From the NCBI RefSeq assembly GCF_026626305.1, contig NZ_JAPNUE010000007.1, forward strand, positions 1-64,000: DNA of 64,000 nt, written 5' to 3'. Made by a program: the position numbers and the translations under genes. How positions within the stretch are numbered: the first letter of the stretch is position 1; every line of letters begins with the position of its first letter. The notes beneath the pieces are model-generated. The model saw only the letters and a program-made list of their open reading frames with translations, was not told the DNA's origin and ran no database searches. Shown piece after piece: positions 8,703 through 17,729 of the stretch. Source of the DNA: Frigidibacter sp. RF13 (GTDB lineage: Bacteria; Pseudomonadota; Alphaproteobacteria; Rhodobacterales; Rhodobacteraceae).

Positions 8703-9194
8703 CTAGCGGTCGCGACCGCGTTGCAGTTCCCTGAGCGCGGCATTGTCTTCACCGGCGCGCGGCTTGGCTGTCTTCTGCGCGGGTTGCGGCGCAGGCGCCT
8801 TCATCCGGAAATAATGCGCCTCGCGCGCGCCGAAATAGAAGCCCACGATCGCAGTCAGAAGCCACCAAAGCGGCTCGGGCACGAAATTGAGGCCGACCAT
8901 TCGGCGCGAAAATCCGTCGGGATCGACCATCGCATAGGTAAAAAGCCCGAGCGTGCCGAAAGCGAGGAAAGGGCGCGGCAGGCGGTTCAGCCCGTTCACG
9001 AACCGGTCGAAGGCGCCCGGCATCGCATATTGAAACTCCGCCCCGTGTTCGTCGATCGCCGCCAAATAGGCTTCGTGCGCGGCCTCCATCTTGCGGGTGG
9101 CATTGGGGGTAAAGACCTCGGCCAGGTCAGCGGCGGCCTGTCCGAGTGCTGCCGCCCCGCCCGGGCCGCCGAGAGCCCTGCCGATCAGCCCCAT
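8703..9194 (-). CDS. Holin of the GTA-release type (3-TM holin family)
   Basis: A 163-residue protein matching the family described as a three-TM holin for gene transfer agent release. An amphipathic N-terminal part (residues 1-70) precedes two clear membrane segments (about 75-91, PFLAFGTLGLFTYAM; about 107-123, EPLWWLLTAIVGFYFG) and a charged C-terminal tail. A holin makes pores in the inner membrane so that the muramidase can reach peptidoglycan. The start codon overlaps the end of the endolysin gene by 10 bases, with AAGGA inside it, so the pair is translationally coupled. In Rhodobacter capsulatus the homologous pair (rcc00555/rcc00556) lyses GTA-producing cells. The role here is inferred from that. 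Confidence 0.85.
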   Translation of the reverse strand: MGLIGRALGGPGGAAALGQAAADLAEVFTPNATRKMEAAHEAYLAAIDEHGAEFQYAMPGAFDRFVNGLNRLPRPFLAFGTLGLFTYAMVDPDGFSRRMVGLNFVPEPLWWLLTAIVGFYFGAREAHYFRMKAPAPQPAQKTAKPRAGEDNAALRELQRGRDR

Positions 9195-9796
9195 GCTTTG
9201 GTCCTTTCCCGATGCTCGGCATCCGTCAGATGAAAGCGCGGCGAAATGAATTCTTCCGCCCGCACGATCCAGCCGCCCTTTCCGCCATCCCTGCGGCGCG
9301 CGTATTTGCGGCTGGAAGGACGTTGGTCTGCGAGGCGGTAATAATAGTTCCGCCGCGCGATCCCGTAAGCGTCAGCCAGCAGCAGCGGCTCCGGTGCCGC
9401 TGCCCGGATAGCGGCGCCGGCCGTCGCGGGGCCCATCACCCCGTCGACCTTCAGCCTATGACCGAGATCGTTCAGGAGCTGTTGCAGCAGCTTCACCGCA
9501 TTGGAGCCCGCATTCACATACATGTCGAAGACCGACGGTTGCAGCGCCTCCGGCAGAGAACCAAGTCCCGGCCGGGTAAAGTAGTGATCAACGAAAATCT
9601 CCGCCGCCGCCGCCTCGGTCAGCGCCTGCACATCGGCCGCGTTCACCCTGCCGTCACCGTTCAGGTCGCGGCCGAGGCGCTTGAGCGTTGCGAGCGTCAC
9701 ACCGTGATTGGTCGCGCCGCCCGGATCATCGGGGTCGTTTACATAACCGCCCTCGCGGGCGACGATGGCCGCTGCAATGTCCTGGACTGTCTGCAT
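9185..9796 (-). CDS. Holin-associated N-acetylmuramidase (GH108 endolysin), GTA type
   Basis: A 203-residue peptidoglycan hydrolase. Residues 15-32 carry the GH108 signature (EGGYVNDPDDPGG, then TNHGVT), with Glu15 the likely catalytic acid. The C-terminal part (about 90-180) fits the associated peptidoglycan-binding domain (LKVDGVMGPATAGA, YYYRLADQRPSSRKY). There is no signal peptide, so export depends on the holin encoded next. Residues 44-55 form a perfect dockerin/EF-hand-like loop (DLNGDGRVNAAD) set inside the lysozyme fold. The gene sits 42 bases behind ccmE on the same strand. A GTA capsid cluster is not in the window. Confidence 0.88.
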   Translation of the reverse strand: MQTVQDIAAAIVAREGGYVNDPDDPGGATNHGVTLATLKRLGRDLNGDGRVNAADVQALTEAAAAEIFVDHYFTRPGLGSLPEALQPSVFDMYVNAGSNAVKLLQQLLNDLGHRLKVDGVMGPATAGAAIRAAAPEPLLLADAYGIARRNYYYRLADQRPSSRKYARRRDGGKGGWIVRAEEFISPRFHLTDAEHRERTKAWG

Positions 9797-9838
9797 GTCC
9801 TTCCCCGAAAAGCACCGGGCAAGGCTCGCGCCGAAAGG

Positions 9839-10303
9839 TTAATTCGTCGCAGGGGCAGCGTTCGGGTCGACGTAGACGCCCTGTTCCTTCAGCGAGTCGA
9901 TCACTTCCTTGGGCATGTAGGTCTCGTCATGCTTTGCCAGAAGCTCGGTCGCCTGAAAGACGCCGCCTTCCATCCGTCCGGTCGCCACCGTTCCCTGCCC
10001 TTCACCGAAAAGATCGGGTTTGGGATTGTTGCCCACATAGGCCACCAGCACGTCGGCATTGGTATCGGTGATGGTGAAGGTGAAATGCACCCCCTCGCCC
10101 GGCAGGATCGACCCTTCCTTCACCAGCCCGCCCAAACGGAAGATCTCGCCGTCGGAGGGTGGCTTCTCGGCCACTTGCGTCGGCGAATAGAAGAAGTTGA
10201 TCCCGTCCTTGAACCCGTAGCCAATCAGCGCCGTTGCACCGATCAGAGCAGCGAAAGCGAGGAGGATCACCTGAATCCGGCGGGTTTTCTTCAGGCTTCT
10301 CAT
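9839..10303 (-). CDS. ccmE: Periplasmic heme chaperone CcmE
   Basis: A 154-residue protein that carries heme covalently and passes it to CcmF. An N-terminal membrane anchor (residues 10-28, [20 protein letters not shown]) is followed by an OB-fold beta-barrel. The heme-binding HxxxY motif is His125-Tyr129 ([12 protein letters not shown]). Length is normal. Its ATG overlaps the argC stop as ATGA. It is separated from ccmF and ccmH by the two lysis genes, which is unexpected functionally. Confidence 0.93.
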   Translation of the reverse strand: MRSLKKTRRIQVILLAFAALIGATALIGYGFKDGINFFYSPTQVAEKPPSDGEIFRLGGLVKEGSILPGEGVHFTFTITDTNADVLVAYVGNNPKPDLFGEGQGTVATGRMEGGVFQATELLAKHDETYMPKEVIDSLKEQGVYVDPNAAPATN

Positions 10304-11328
10304 GGGAAGACCGGCGCCAGCATGAGCCCTTCGGTCTCGGGCAGGCCCAGCATCAGGTTCGCATTCTGGATCGCCTGCCCCGAAGAGCCCTTGGTCAGAT
10401 TGTCGAGCGCCGCGACCACGATCACCCGTCCGGGCAACCGATCGGCAAGGACGCCGAGATGCACGAAGTTCGACCCTGCGATCGAGCGGGTCGAGGGCAG
10501 TTGCCCCATGGGCAGCACATGCAGGAACGGCTCATCTGCATAGCGATCGGCAAGCGCCTTGTGGATCGCCGCTGCCTCGCCCCGGACATAGACAGTCGCG
10601 AGGATACCCCGGTTGAAAGGCATCAGATGCGGCGTGAACTGGATATGGACCGGGCGACCCGCAACCTTGGAAAATTCCTGGTCGAACTCGCCCAGATGCC
10701 GGTGGGTGCCACCCGCCGAATAGGGATGGGTGCCGCCCGATAGTTCGGCATGGAGCAGGTTTTCCTTCAGCGACCGGCCCGCGCCGCTGACCCCCGCTTT
10801 GAGATCGAGGATGATCTCATCAAGATCGATCACCCCCGCCTCGATCAGGGGCCGGATCGCATATTGCCCGGTCGCGGCATTGCAGCCGGTGCCCGCAACC
10901 AGCCGCGCGGCGCGGATCTCGTCGCGGTAGAATTCGGTCAGGCCATAGACCGCGTCTTTCTGCAGATCCGTCGCCGCGTGCGGCTTGCCGTACCATTTTT
11001 CGTAGGCGGCCGGATCGCGCAGCCGGAAATCGGCCGACAGATCGACGATCTTCAGATCACGCGGCAACTGGGCGATCACCGCCTGGCTGGTCGCGTGCGG
11101 CAGCGCGCAGAAACAGAGGTCGATGCCGGCAAAGTCGATCTCTTCGATCTTTTGCAGCACCGGCAGCTTCAGATGGGCGAGGAAAGGAAAGACTTCGGCC
11201 ATCGCCATGCCCGCCTTGCGGTCGCCCGACAGCGCCGCAATCTCCAGCCCCGGATGGGTGGAGATCAGGCGCACCAGTTCGGCCCCGGTATATCCCGATG
11301 CTCCGAGAATGGCGATTCGCTTGGCCAT
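10300..11328 (-). CDS. argC: N-acetyl-gamma-glutamyl-phosphate reductase
   Basis: A 342-residue NADPH-dependent enzyme that reduces N-acetylglutamyl-5-phosphate to the semialdehyde in arginine synthesis. It shows the nucleotide-binding start [15 protein letters not shown] (7-21) and the active-site cysteine in [15 protein letters not shown] (about residue 150). The GTGCNAATG form belongs to the long type 1 ArgC. AGGGAGG precedes ATG 11328. It is the first gene of a run argC-ccmE-endolysin-holin-ccmF-ccmH-enoyl-CoA hydratase on the minus strand. No other arginine genes are near. Confidence 0.95.
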   Translation of the reverse strand: MAKRIAILGASGYTGAELVRLISTHPGLEIAALSGDRKAGMAMAEVFPFLAHLKLPVLQKIEEIDFAGIDLCFCALPHATSQAVIAQLPRDLKIVDLSADFRLRDPAAYEKWYGKPHAATDLQKDAVYGLTEFYRDEIRAARLVAGTGCNAATGQYAIRPLIEAGVIDLDEIILDLKAGVSGAGRSLKENLLHAELSGGTHPYSAGGTHRHLGEFDQEFSKVAGRPVHIQFTPHLMPFNRGILATVYVRGEAAAIHKALADRYADEPFLHVLPMGQLPSTRSIAGSNFVHLGVLADRLPGRVIVVAALDNLTKGSSGQAIQNANLMLGLPETEGLMLAPVFP

Positions 11329-11414
11329 GGCCGCCTCCCTGTGCTGAGCGCGTGATGCCGGGGCGTGCCGAGAGATTCAATCGGAAAATCGTCCGGATTC
11401 TGCCTGAAGTGGCC

Positions 11415-12044
11415 TTAGTCGCGCCTTCCGCGCCTCTGGCGACGCCGTGCGGCCAGTCCGAGCGGAAGCAGCGCCCCGAGCATCAGGAATGCCGCCGGCG
11501 GCAGCGGCACCGGTGTTGGATTGTAGGCAATGCCGTTCACCGGCAGAAGCCCGCTGCCGGCCCGCACCTCTGGCCGGGCGGGATAGTCGAACGCGATCCG
11601 GACCACCCCGTTCGCATGGACGCGCATCGCAAGGCCGAAATCGCCCGCGGGCGCACGGTAGGCCGCAAGGATCGATCCGCCGCCCTGCCCGGTCAGCAGG
11701 GTGAAAGCCTCGACCTCACTCATGCTCATCCGCGCGTTCAGCGTCCGGTAGGCGCAATAGCCAAAGAGGCCGGAAAAGGAGAATGCATGCCGCCAGCGAC
11801 CATCGGATAGGCCCGGGATCAGAAGGCGCTTCACCGCCGGTGCGGGTGCGTTGCCGCTGAGCGAGACGACCTTGCTGAGCCGTGGTTTCCTGACCGCCGG
11901 TTCTGGCATGTCAAGCGCGACGCTGACACTGCCGAGGCGGACGTCGAAGAGCGGCGCCGCATGAGCAGCCGCAAAGAGGGCGCTGCCCAAGACAACTCCC
12001 AAAACCGCGCGGACCGCCCCGCGTATGACCATCCCAATGGTCAT
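11415..12044 (-). CDS. VPLPA-CTERM-type secreted protein
   Basis: A 209-residue exported protein. A signal peptide (about residues 5-30, ending AAAHA) precedes a body of unknown fold. The C-terminal sorting signal is about residues 180-209: a VPLPPAAF motif, a hydrophobic helix (LMLGALLPLGLA) and an Arg-rich tail (RRRQRRGRR). Such tails are recognised by exosortases, which process the protein for surface display or matrix. No exosortase gene is in this window. ATG 12044 (AGGGA six bases upstream) was chosen over a longer frame that adds 25 residues without a ribosome site. It is a lone copy, 22 kb from the other three. Confidence 0.75.
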   Translation of the reverse strand: MTIGMVIRGAVRAVLGVVLGSALFAAAHAAPLFDVRLGSVSVALDMPEPAVRKPRLSKVVSLSGNAPAPAVKRLLIPGLSDGRWRHAFSFSGLFGYCAYRTLNARMSMSEVEAFTLLTGQGGGSILAAYRAPAGDFGLAMRVHANGVVRIAFDYPARPEVRAGSGLLPVNGIAYNPTPVPLPPAAFLMLGALLPLGLAARRRQRRGRRD

Positions 12045-12155
12045 TCTGGTCCCTGCTTCGCCGTTTCTTCTTTGAAAACTAGAGGCGAATAGGGGCCGCA
12101 GCATGGCGACAAGATGCATGCTGTCGGGCGAATATAAGCGAAAATGCGGCGGCGA

Positions 12156-12968
12156 TCAGGCCGCTTCGAAGCTGATCCGGCGCTTCAGGAACTGGGTTGC
12201 GCGGTCAGAGACCGCACGCGGATCGCCGGTTGTCAAAAGTTTCGCCTCGGCCCCGGCGCCGGCGAACTCCGGACGGCGCCCAAGGTAGTCGGCAAGGCTT
12301 TCGGCCACGAGACCGGCCTGCGAAAAGACCCGAACCGAGGGGCCGAGCGCCTCCTGAAAAGTCTTTTGCATCAACGGGTAATGGGTGCAACCGAGGATCG
12401 CGGCCTCGGGCTTCGGCATCCGCCGCTTCAGGGCCTCGACATGGGACCGCACCAGCGCTTCGGCGAGGATCTCGTCGCCCTGTTCGATCGCATCGACGAC
12501 GCCGCCGCAGGGCTGCGCCTCGACGTCGACGCCAATGGCGCGGAAGGCCAGCTCGCGCTGGAAGGCGCGGCTTGCGACTGTCGCAGGTGTCGCAAAAAGG
12601 GCCACATGCTTAACGGCAACCTCACGCGGCGGCGAATTGTCGCCCCACTGCCGTTCAGTCAGTGCTTCGATGAGTGGGACGAAGACGCCAAGCACCCTTT
12701 TGTCCGCGGGTACCCAGGTTTCCTGCATCCGTTTCAGCGCGGCGGCGGAGGCCGTGTTGCAGGCAAGGATCACCAGATCGCAGCCCTCGTCCCACAGCCG
12801 CTCTACCCCCGCACAGGTCAGGCGGAAAATGTCATCGGAATCGCGCACGCCATAGGGCGCATGGGCATTGTCGCCATAGTAGACAAAAGGAACCTCAGGT
12901 AGCCGTTCGACAACCGCCTGATAGACGGTCAACCCGCCAAGACCGGAATCGAATATGCCAACCGCCAT
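12156..12968 (-). CDS. murI: Glutamate racemase
   Basis: A 270-residue cofactor-independent racemase making D-glutamate for peptidoglycan. It has the [12 protein letters not shown] start (4-15), the first catalytic cysteine Cys70 in ILACNTAS and the second, Cys194, in ILGCTHYPL. Length is normal. ATG 12968 is preceded by a strong AAGGAGG, so the 20 residues upstream in frame are not used. It is a single gene on the minus strand with about 110 gene-free bases on its 3' side. Its own promoter is probably within 12969-13083. Confidence 0.94.
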   Translation of the reverse strand: MAVGIFDSGLGGLTVYQAVVERLPEVPFVYYGDNAHAPYGVRDSDDIFRLTCAGVERLWDEGCDLVILACNTASAAALKRMQETWVPADKRVLGVFVPLIEALTERQWGDNSPPREVAVKHVALFATPATVASRAFQRELAFRAIGVDVEAQPCGGVVDAIEQGDEILAEALVRSHVEALKRRMPKPEAAILGCTHYPLMQKTFQEALGPSVRVFSQAGLVAESLADYLGRRPEFAGAGAEAKLLTTGDPRAVSDRATQFLKRRISFEAA

Positions 12969-13083
12969 GCTGCCTCCTTCCTTTGTGAGTGTCATAGCAG
13001 CGATGGGACGGAAATCCATCCCATGCATGTGCCTTTCCCGGCAAGACCCCTCTTCGTCCGCTCGCGCGGCAAATCGCTAGAAA

Positions 13084-13097
13084 GGGCCGAGCGGCCC
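13084..13097 (-). terminator. Short hairpin behind the indolepyruvate oxidoreductase gene
   Basis: On the minus strand GGGCC-gctc-GGCCC is followed by TTTCT, 13 bases after the stop codon at 13110. The stem is short but GC-only and the T-run is imperfect, so this is a plausible weak intrinsic terminator. Confidence 0.45.
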
Positions 13098-13109
13098 GCG
13101 AAAAGTGGC

Positions 13110-16100
13110 CTATTCGGCCGCCTGCCGGGCGGGAGCACCGCCCGCGCGTATGACCGTCAGCAATTCCTCGCGCCGCGCCGCCGCCTTCTGGACCGAGCCC
13201 TCCTTCACCGGCCCATAGCCGCGGATATCCTGCGGCAGGCGCGCGAGCGCCAACGCCGCCGCTTCGGTCGCGGGCGAAAGATGCGCAGCCGCAAAGGCCA
13301 TGTCGGCTTCGTATTGGTCAATCAGCGCGCGTTCCGTGCGCCGCTCGGCCGAGCGTCCGAACGGGTCGATTGCCGTGCCGCGCAGGCGCTTCATCCGGGC
13401 AAGCAGGCGGAAGACCGGCAGCATCCAGGCGCCGAATTCGCGCTTCTTCGGCCGTCCTTCCGGCCCTTTTCCACCCAGAAGCGGCGGCGCGAGATGGAAG
13501 GAGAGCTTCAGATCGCCGTCGAAGATCGCCATTGCCCGTTCCGCGCTGGAAAGATGTAGGCGCGCCACCTCGTACTCGTCCTTGTAGGCGAGAAGCTTGT
13601 AGAAGTTCTCCGCAACCGCCGGCTTCAGCGCTTCGGGCGCCGAACCCACCAGACGGCGGTACCTTTCGGCGTAGGCAGCGTCCTGATACCCGATCAGACG
13701 CCGGGCGCGATCTTCAATCTTCTCGTTCAGAGTCAGAGGCTTGTTCGACTTTTCTTGCGTGACTTCGGCCACCGCCGCCGGATCGACCGCCGCCCAGCGA
13801 CCGATTTCAAAGGCACTCTGGTTGCCCTTCACGGCGGCCCCGTTCAGCTCCACTGCCCTCAGGATTGCAGCCCGCGTCAGGGGCAGCAGGCCGCGTTGCC
13901 AGGCAGCACCGAGAACGATCATGTTGGAATAGATCGAGTCGCCGAGAAGCTTCTCCGCAAGTTTCGAAGCGTCGAAGAAACTGACGCCGTCCCTCAGCCG
14001 CGCCTCCAGCGACAGGCGCAGCCGGTCGGCGGGCAGTTTGAAATCGCGGTTCTTCGTGAAGTCGCCGGTGACGATCTCATGCGCATTCACTACCGCGCCG
14101 GTCCGCCCCTCGGTCATGAGGCCGAGCGTCTTGGCCCCGGCCGTCACCACCAGGTCACCACCGATCACGCAGTCGGCTTCACCCGTCGCAACGCGGATCG
14201 CTGAAATATCAGAGGGTTGATCTGCGATCCTCAGGTGAATATGAACCGCGCCGCCCTTCTGGGCAAGGCCGGCCATCTCCATCATCCCGGCCCCTTTGCC
14301 GTCAAGATGCGCCGCCATTGCCAGAACGGCGCCAACCGTCACCACGCCGGTGCCACCGACCCCTGTCAGCACGGTGTTATGAGTGCCGCGGATCGCGGGC
14401 AGCGTGGGTTCTGGCAGGTCAGGCAGGCGGAAATCCTTCGCCCACGCCTTGCGGATCGTACCGCCTGCGACCGTTACGAAAGAGGGGCAGAAACCCTTGA
14501 GGCAGGAGAAATCCTTGTTGCAGGACGACTGGTCGATCGCGCGCTTGGTCCCGAGTTCCGTCTCGACCGGCACCACCGAGACGCAATTCGACTGGACCGA
14601 GCAATCGCCACAACCCTCGCAGATATCGGGATTGATAAAAGCTCGCCGGTCAGGATCGGGAAAGGTTCCCTTCTTGCGTCGGCGGCGCTTTTCGGCCGCA
14701 CAGGTCTGCACATAAAGAATGGCAGATACACCATTGATCTCGCGATATTTCTCCTGAACCGCCATCAGGTCGTCGCGCAGACGCACCTCGATCCCCGGCG
14801 GGAACTCCGAAAGCTCAACTGCCTCTTTCGGATCATAGACAAGCGCCACATGTTTCACGCCCATCGCCAGAAGTTCGCGCGCGATCTGCGGTGCGGTCAG
14901 GTCGCCCTCGGCCTTCTGGCCGCCGGTCATGGCGACCGCGTCATTATAGAGGATCTTGTAGGTGATGGTGGTCCCCGCCGCCAAAGCCGCGCGGATCGCG
15001 AGCGAGCCGGAGTGGTTGTAGGTGCCGTCGCCGAGGTTCTGGAACACGTGGCGGCGTTTTGAAAACGGCGCCTCACCCACCCAGTTCGCACCCTCGCCGC
15101 CCATCTGGGTGAAGCCGACCGTATCACGCTCCATCCACTGGACCATGTAGTGACAGCCGATCCCTGCATAGGCACGGCTGCCCTCGGGCAGGCGGGTCGA
15201 GGAATTGTGGGGGCAGCCCGAACAGAACCAGGGCTTGCGCGCGATGATCTCGGGGGCATTGTCGGCACGCTGCGCGGCCGAGATGGCAGCGAGGCCCTTC
15301 TTCACCTCTTCGGTGCCGCGCCCCTCCTCGATCAGGATACCACCGATCTTTTCGGCGATCATGATCGGGTCGAGCGCGAAGCGGGTCGGGAACAGCTCCT
15401 CCCGATGCATGCCACCCGCACCGCCCTTGTACCAGCCATAGACGCGACGCCCCTGGCGGTCGTCGAAGATTGCTTCCTTGATCTGCACTTCGAGAAGCTT
15501 GCGCTTTTCCTCGACCACCACGATCAGGTCGAGCCCTTCGGCCCATTCATGGAACGAAGTCATGTCGAGCGGGAAGGTCTGGCCGACTTTGTAGGTGGTG
15601 ATGCCCAGCCGCTCTGCCTCGCCCGCGTCAATACCGAGGAGGTCGAGCGCATGGATGAGGTCGAGCCAGTTCTTTCCTGCCGCGACAAAACCGATCTTGG
15701 CCCCCGCCTGCCCCCAGACCCGCTTGTCGATGCGGTTGGCGCGCGCGAAGGCCTCGGCGGCAAAGCGCTTGTAGTCGATCATTCGGGCTTCCTGCATGAC
15801 CGGCGTGTCGCCCACACGGATATTCAGCCCGCCGTCGGGCATCGGGAAATCAGGGGTGACGAAGGACAGCCGGAACGGGTCGCCATCGACGACCGAGGTC
15901 GCCTCGACTGTGTCCTTCATGGTCTTCAGCCCCACCCAGACCCCTGCGAAGCGGGACAAAGCCCAGGCATAGAGCCCGTAGTCGAGAATCTCCTGCACAC
16001 CGGCTGGCGAGACGACCGGGATATAGGCATCGACCATCGCCCAGTCGGACTGGTGCAGCACGGTCGAACTTTCTCCCGTGTGGTCATCGCCCATGGCCAT

Positions 16101-16523
16101 GATGACCCCGCCATGCGGCGAGGTTCCGGCCATGTTGGCGTGCCGCATCACATCGCCCGAGCGGTCCACCCCTGGGCCCTTGCCATACCAGAGCGCGAAG
16201 ACCCCGTCATAGCGCCCCTCGCCGCGCATCTCGGCCTGCTGGGTGCCCCAGACGGCCGTCGCTGCTAAGTCTTCGTTGAGGCCGGGCTGGAAGAGCACAT
16301 CAGCCTCCTTCAGCCGTTTCTCCTCCCGCCCCATCTGCAGGTCGACCCCGCCGAGCGGCGATCCGCGATAGCCGGTGACATAGCCCGCCGTGTTCAACCC
16401 CGCCGCCCGGTCGCGCGCCTTCTGCATCAGCATCAGCCGAACCAGAGCCTGGGTGCCGTTCATCAGGACCGGCGATTTCGAAAGCTCGAACCTGTCGGAA
16501 AGCGAAATGTCCTGGCGCGTCAT
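13110..16523 (-). CDS. Indolepyruvate ferredoxin oxidoreductase, fused alpha/beta type
   Basis: A 1137-residue protein combining the parts of IorA and IorB. It decarboxylates aryl-pyruvates (indolepyruvate, phenylpyruvate) to acyl-CoA with reduction of an electron carrier. The N-terminal pyrimidine-binding part starts near GYVTGYRGSPLGG. The TPP-binding part has WFCSGCPHNSSTRLPEG (about residue 434). A ferredoxin-like cluster site with several cysteines (NPDICEGCGDCSVQSNC) is near residue 632, and the IorB-like gamma domain starts near residue 735 (VLTGVGGTGVVTVGAVLA). Homologues in aerobic proteobacteria also process aromatic amino acids. ATG 16523 has GGGGAGGG upstream; the 71 residues before it are not used. 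It is divergent from a LysR gene. Confidence 0.88.
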   Translation of the reverse strand: MTRQDISLSDRFELSKSPVLMNGTQALVRLMLMQKARDRAAGLNTAGYVTGYRGSPLGGVDLQMGREEKRLKEADVLFQPGLNEDLAATAVWGTQQAEMRGEGRYDGVFALWYGKGPGVDRSGDVMRHANMAGTSPHGGVIMAMGDDHTGESSTVLHQSDWAMVDAYIPVVSPAGVQEILDYGLYAWALSRFAGVWVGLKTMKDTVEATSVVDGDPFRLSFVTPDFPMPDGGLNIRVGDTPVMQEARMIDYKRFAAEAFARANRIDKRVWGQAGAKIGFVAAGKNWLDLIHALDLLGIDAGEAERLGITTYKVGQTFPLDMTSFHEWAEGLDLIVVVEEKRKLLEVQIKEAIFDDRQGRRVYGWYKGGAGGMHREELFPTRFALDPIMIAEKIGGILIEEGRGTEEVKKGLAAISAAQRADNAPEIIARKPWFCSGCPHNSSTRLPEGSRAYAGIGCHYMVQWMERDTVGFTQMGGEGANWVGEAPFSKRRHVFQNLGDGTYNHSGSLAIRAALAAGTTITYKILYNDAVAMTGGQKAEGDLTAPQIARELLAMGVKHVALVYDPKEAVELSEFPPGIEVRLRDDLMAVQEKYREINGVSAILYVQTCAAEKRRRRKKGTFPDPDRRAFINPDICEGCGDCSVQSNCVSVVPVETELGTKRAIDQSSCNKDFSCLKGFCPSFVTVAGGTIRKAWAKDFRLPDLPEPTLPAIRGTHNTVLTGVGGTGVVTVGAVLAMAAHLDGKGAGMMEMAGLAQKGGAVHIHLRIADQPSDISAIRVATGEADCVIGGDLVVTAGAKTLGLMTEGRTGAVVNAHEIVTGDFTKNRDFKLPADRLRLSLEARLRDGVSFFDASKLAEKLLGDSIYSNMIVLGAAWQRGLLPLTRAAILRAVELNGAAVKGNQSAFEIGRWAAVDPAAVAEVTQEKSNKPLTLNEKIEDRARRLIGYQDAAYAERYRRLVGSAPEALKPAVAENFYKLLAYKDEYEVARLHLSSAERAMAIFDGDLKLSFHLAPPLLGGKGPEGRPKKREFGAWMLPVFRLLARMKRLRGTAIDPFGRSAERRTERALIDQYEADMAFAAAHLSPATEAAALALARLPQDIRGYGPVKEGSVQKAAARREELLTVIRAGGAPARQAAE

Positions 16524-16556
16524 CCTACCCTCCCCGGCGGTGCAGCTGGCCCACTC

Positions 16557-16579
16557 AGTATAGGTCATAATTGCTGACC
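16557..16579 (-). promoter_or_regulatory. Putative promoter and LysR operator of the indolepyruvate oxidoreductase gene
   Basis: On the minus strand a TATACT -10 box (16557-16562) abuts a 17-base near-palindrome with GGTCA/TGACC arms (16563-16579), preceded by TTTATT at the -35 position. The palindrome fills the spacer, where a LysR-type regulator could act. It lies in the 199-base region shared with the divergent LysR gene. Confidence 0.45.
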
Positions 16580-16722
16580 AATAAAGAGATTTGTCAGGCC
16601 CTTTCCATATTTGGCTTTGGTGACTATCTGCTTTCAGGCTATCAGTGCGGGCAATCGCACTTGCCGCCAGCCGCAGACAGAAAATGCGGCGGGCGGGTGG
16701 GAATACGAACGGATCGAAGCGG

Positions 16723-17628
16723 ATGGACTGGGACAAGCTCAGGATATTTCACGCCGTCGCTGACGCCGGGTCACTGACCCATGCGGGCGATGTGCTGCAC
16801 CTCAGCCAGTCGGCTGTCAGCCGCCAGATCAGGGCGCTTGAGGAAAGCCTCGACACGACCCTCTTCCATCGCCATGCGCGCGGGCTGATTCTCACCGAAC
16901 AGGGCGAACTCCTGTTCGAGGCGACCAAGTCGATGAACAACCGGCTCGAGGCCGCCGCCGCGCGTATCCGCGACAGCGAGGAAGAGGTGTTCGGCGTCCT
17001 CCGCGTCACCACGACCACGGGGTTTGGAACGCTCTGGCTCGCGCCGCGCCTGCCGAAGCTTTACGCGAAATATCCCGACCTGAAGATCGAGCTGATGCTG
17101 GAAGAGCGCGTCCTCGACCTGCCGATGCGCGAGGCGGACGTGGCCATCCGCATGAAGGAACCGAGCCAGGCCGACCTGATCCGGCGGCGGCTGATGAACA
17201 TCCGCATGCGGCTTTATGCAACGCCGGAATACCTTTCCATGAACGGCACGCCGCAGCGGATGTCAGAGATTTCGGCCCACCGGCTGATCGCGCAAAACCC
17301 CAATACGCCGCAAGTGTCGGCCGGGGCCGACCTCGTGCAGCGGCTGATGGAATATGAAATCCGCTCGACGCTGACCGTGAATAACTATTTCGGCGTGCTT
17401 CAGGCGGTGCTCAACCATCTCGGCATCGGGGTTCTGCCCGACTATCTAACCGCCGACTTCCCGCATCTCGTCCGCGTCCTGCCGGATGTGGAAAGCGAAG
17501 AGGTTCCGGTCTTCCTCGCCTACCCCGAGGAACTCAGGCAATCCAAGCGCGTCGCGGCCTTCCGCGACTTCGTTTCGGAAGAGATCGCAAGCTACCGCAA
17601 GCGCCAGCTGCGCGAGGAAGCCGCCTGA
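16723..17628 (+). CDS. LysR-family transcriptional regulator
   Basis: A 301-residue regulator with an HTH at residues 1-60 (MDWDKLRIFHAVADAGSLTHA, LSQSAVSRQIRALEESL) and an effector domain behind it. The start was placed at ATG 16723 because LysR proteins of this group begin MDWDKLR; the longer frame adds 26 poor residues. It is divergent from the indolepyruvate oxidoreductase gene and is its likely regulator. The inducer is unknown, with an aromatic amino or keto acid a reasonable guess. It ends about 100 bases before the candidate sRNA. Confidence 0.85.
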   Translation: MDWDKLRIFHAVADAGSLTHAGDVLHLSQSAVSRQIRALEESLDTTLFHRHARGLILTEQGELLFEATKSMNNRLEAAAARIRDSEEEVFGVLRVTTTTGFGTLWLAPRLPKLYAKYPDLKIELMLEERVLDLPMREADVAIRMKEPSQADLIRRRLMNIRMRLYATPEYLSMNGTPQRMSEISAHRLIAQNPNTPQVSAGADLVQRLMEYEIRSTLTVNNYFGVLQAVLNHLGIGVLPDYLTADFPHLVRVLPDVESEEVPVFLAYPEELRQSKRVAAFRDFVSEEIASYRKRQLREEAA

Positions 17629-17729
17629 AGGGCCGGAAAGTGAGGCATGCGCGCAACGCATGACGGACATGTTGCATCTGCAGCATGTTTTTCCTTGAAC
17701 GCCGAATACCCGGGCACTAGATGACGCTC

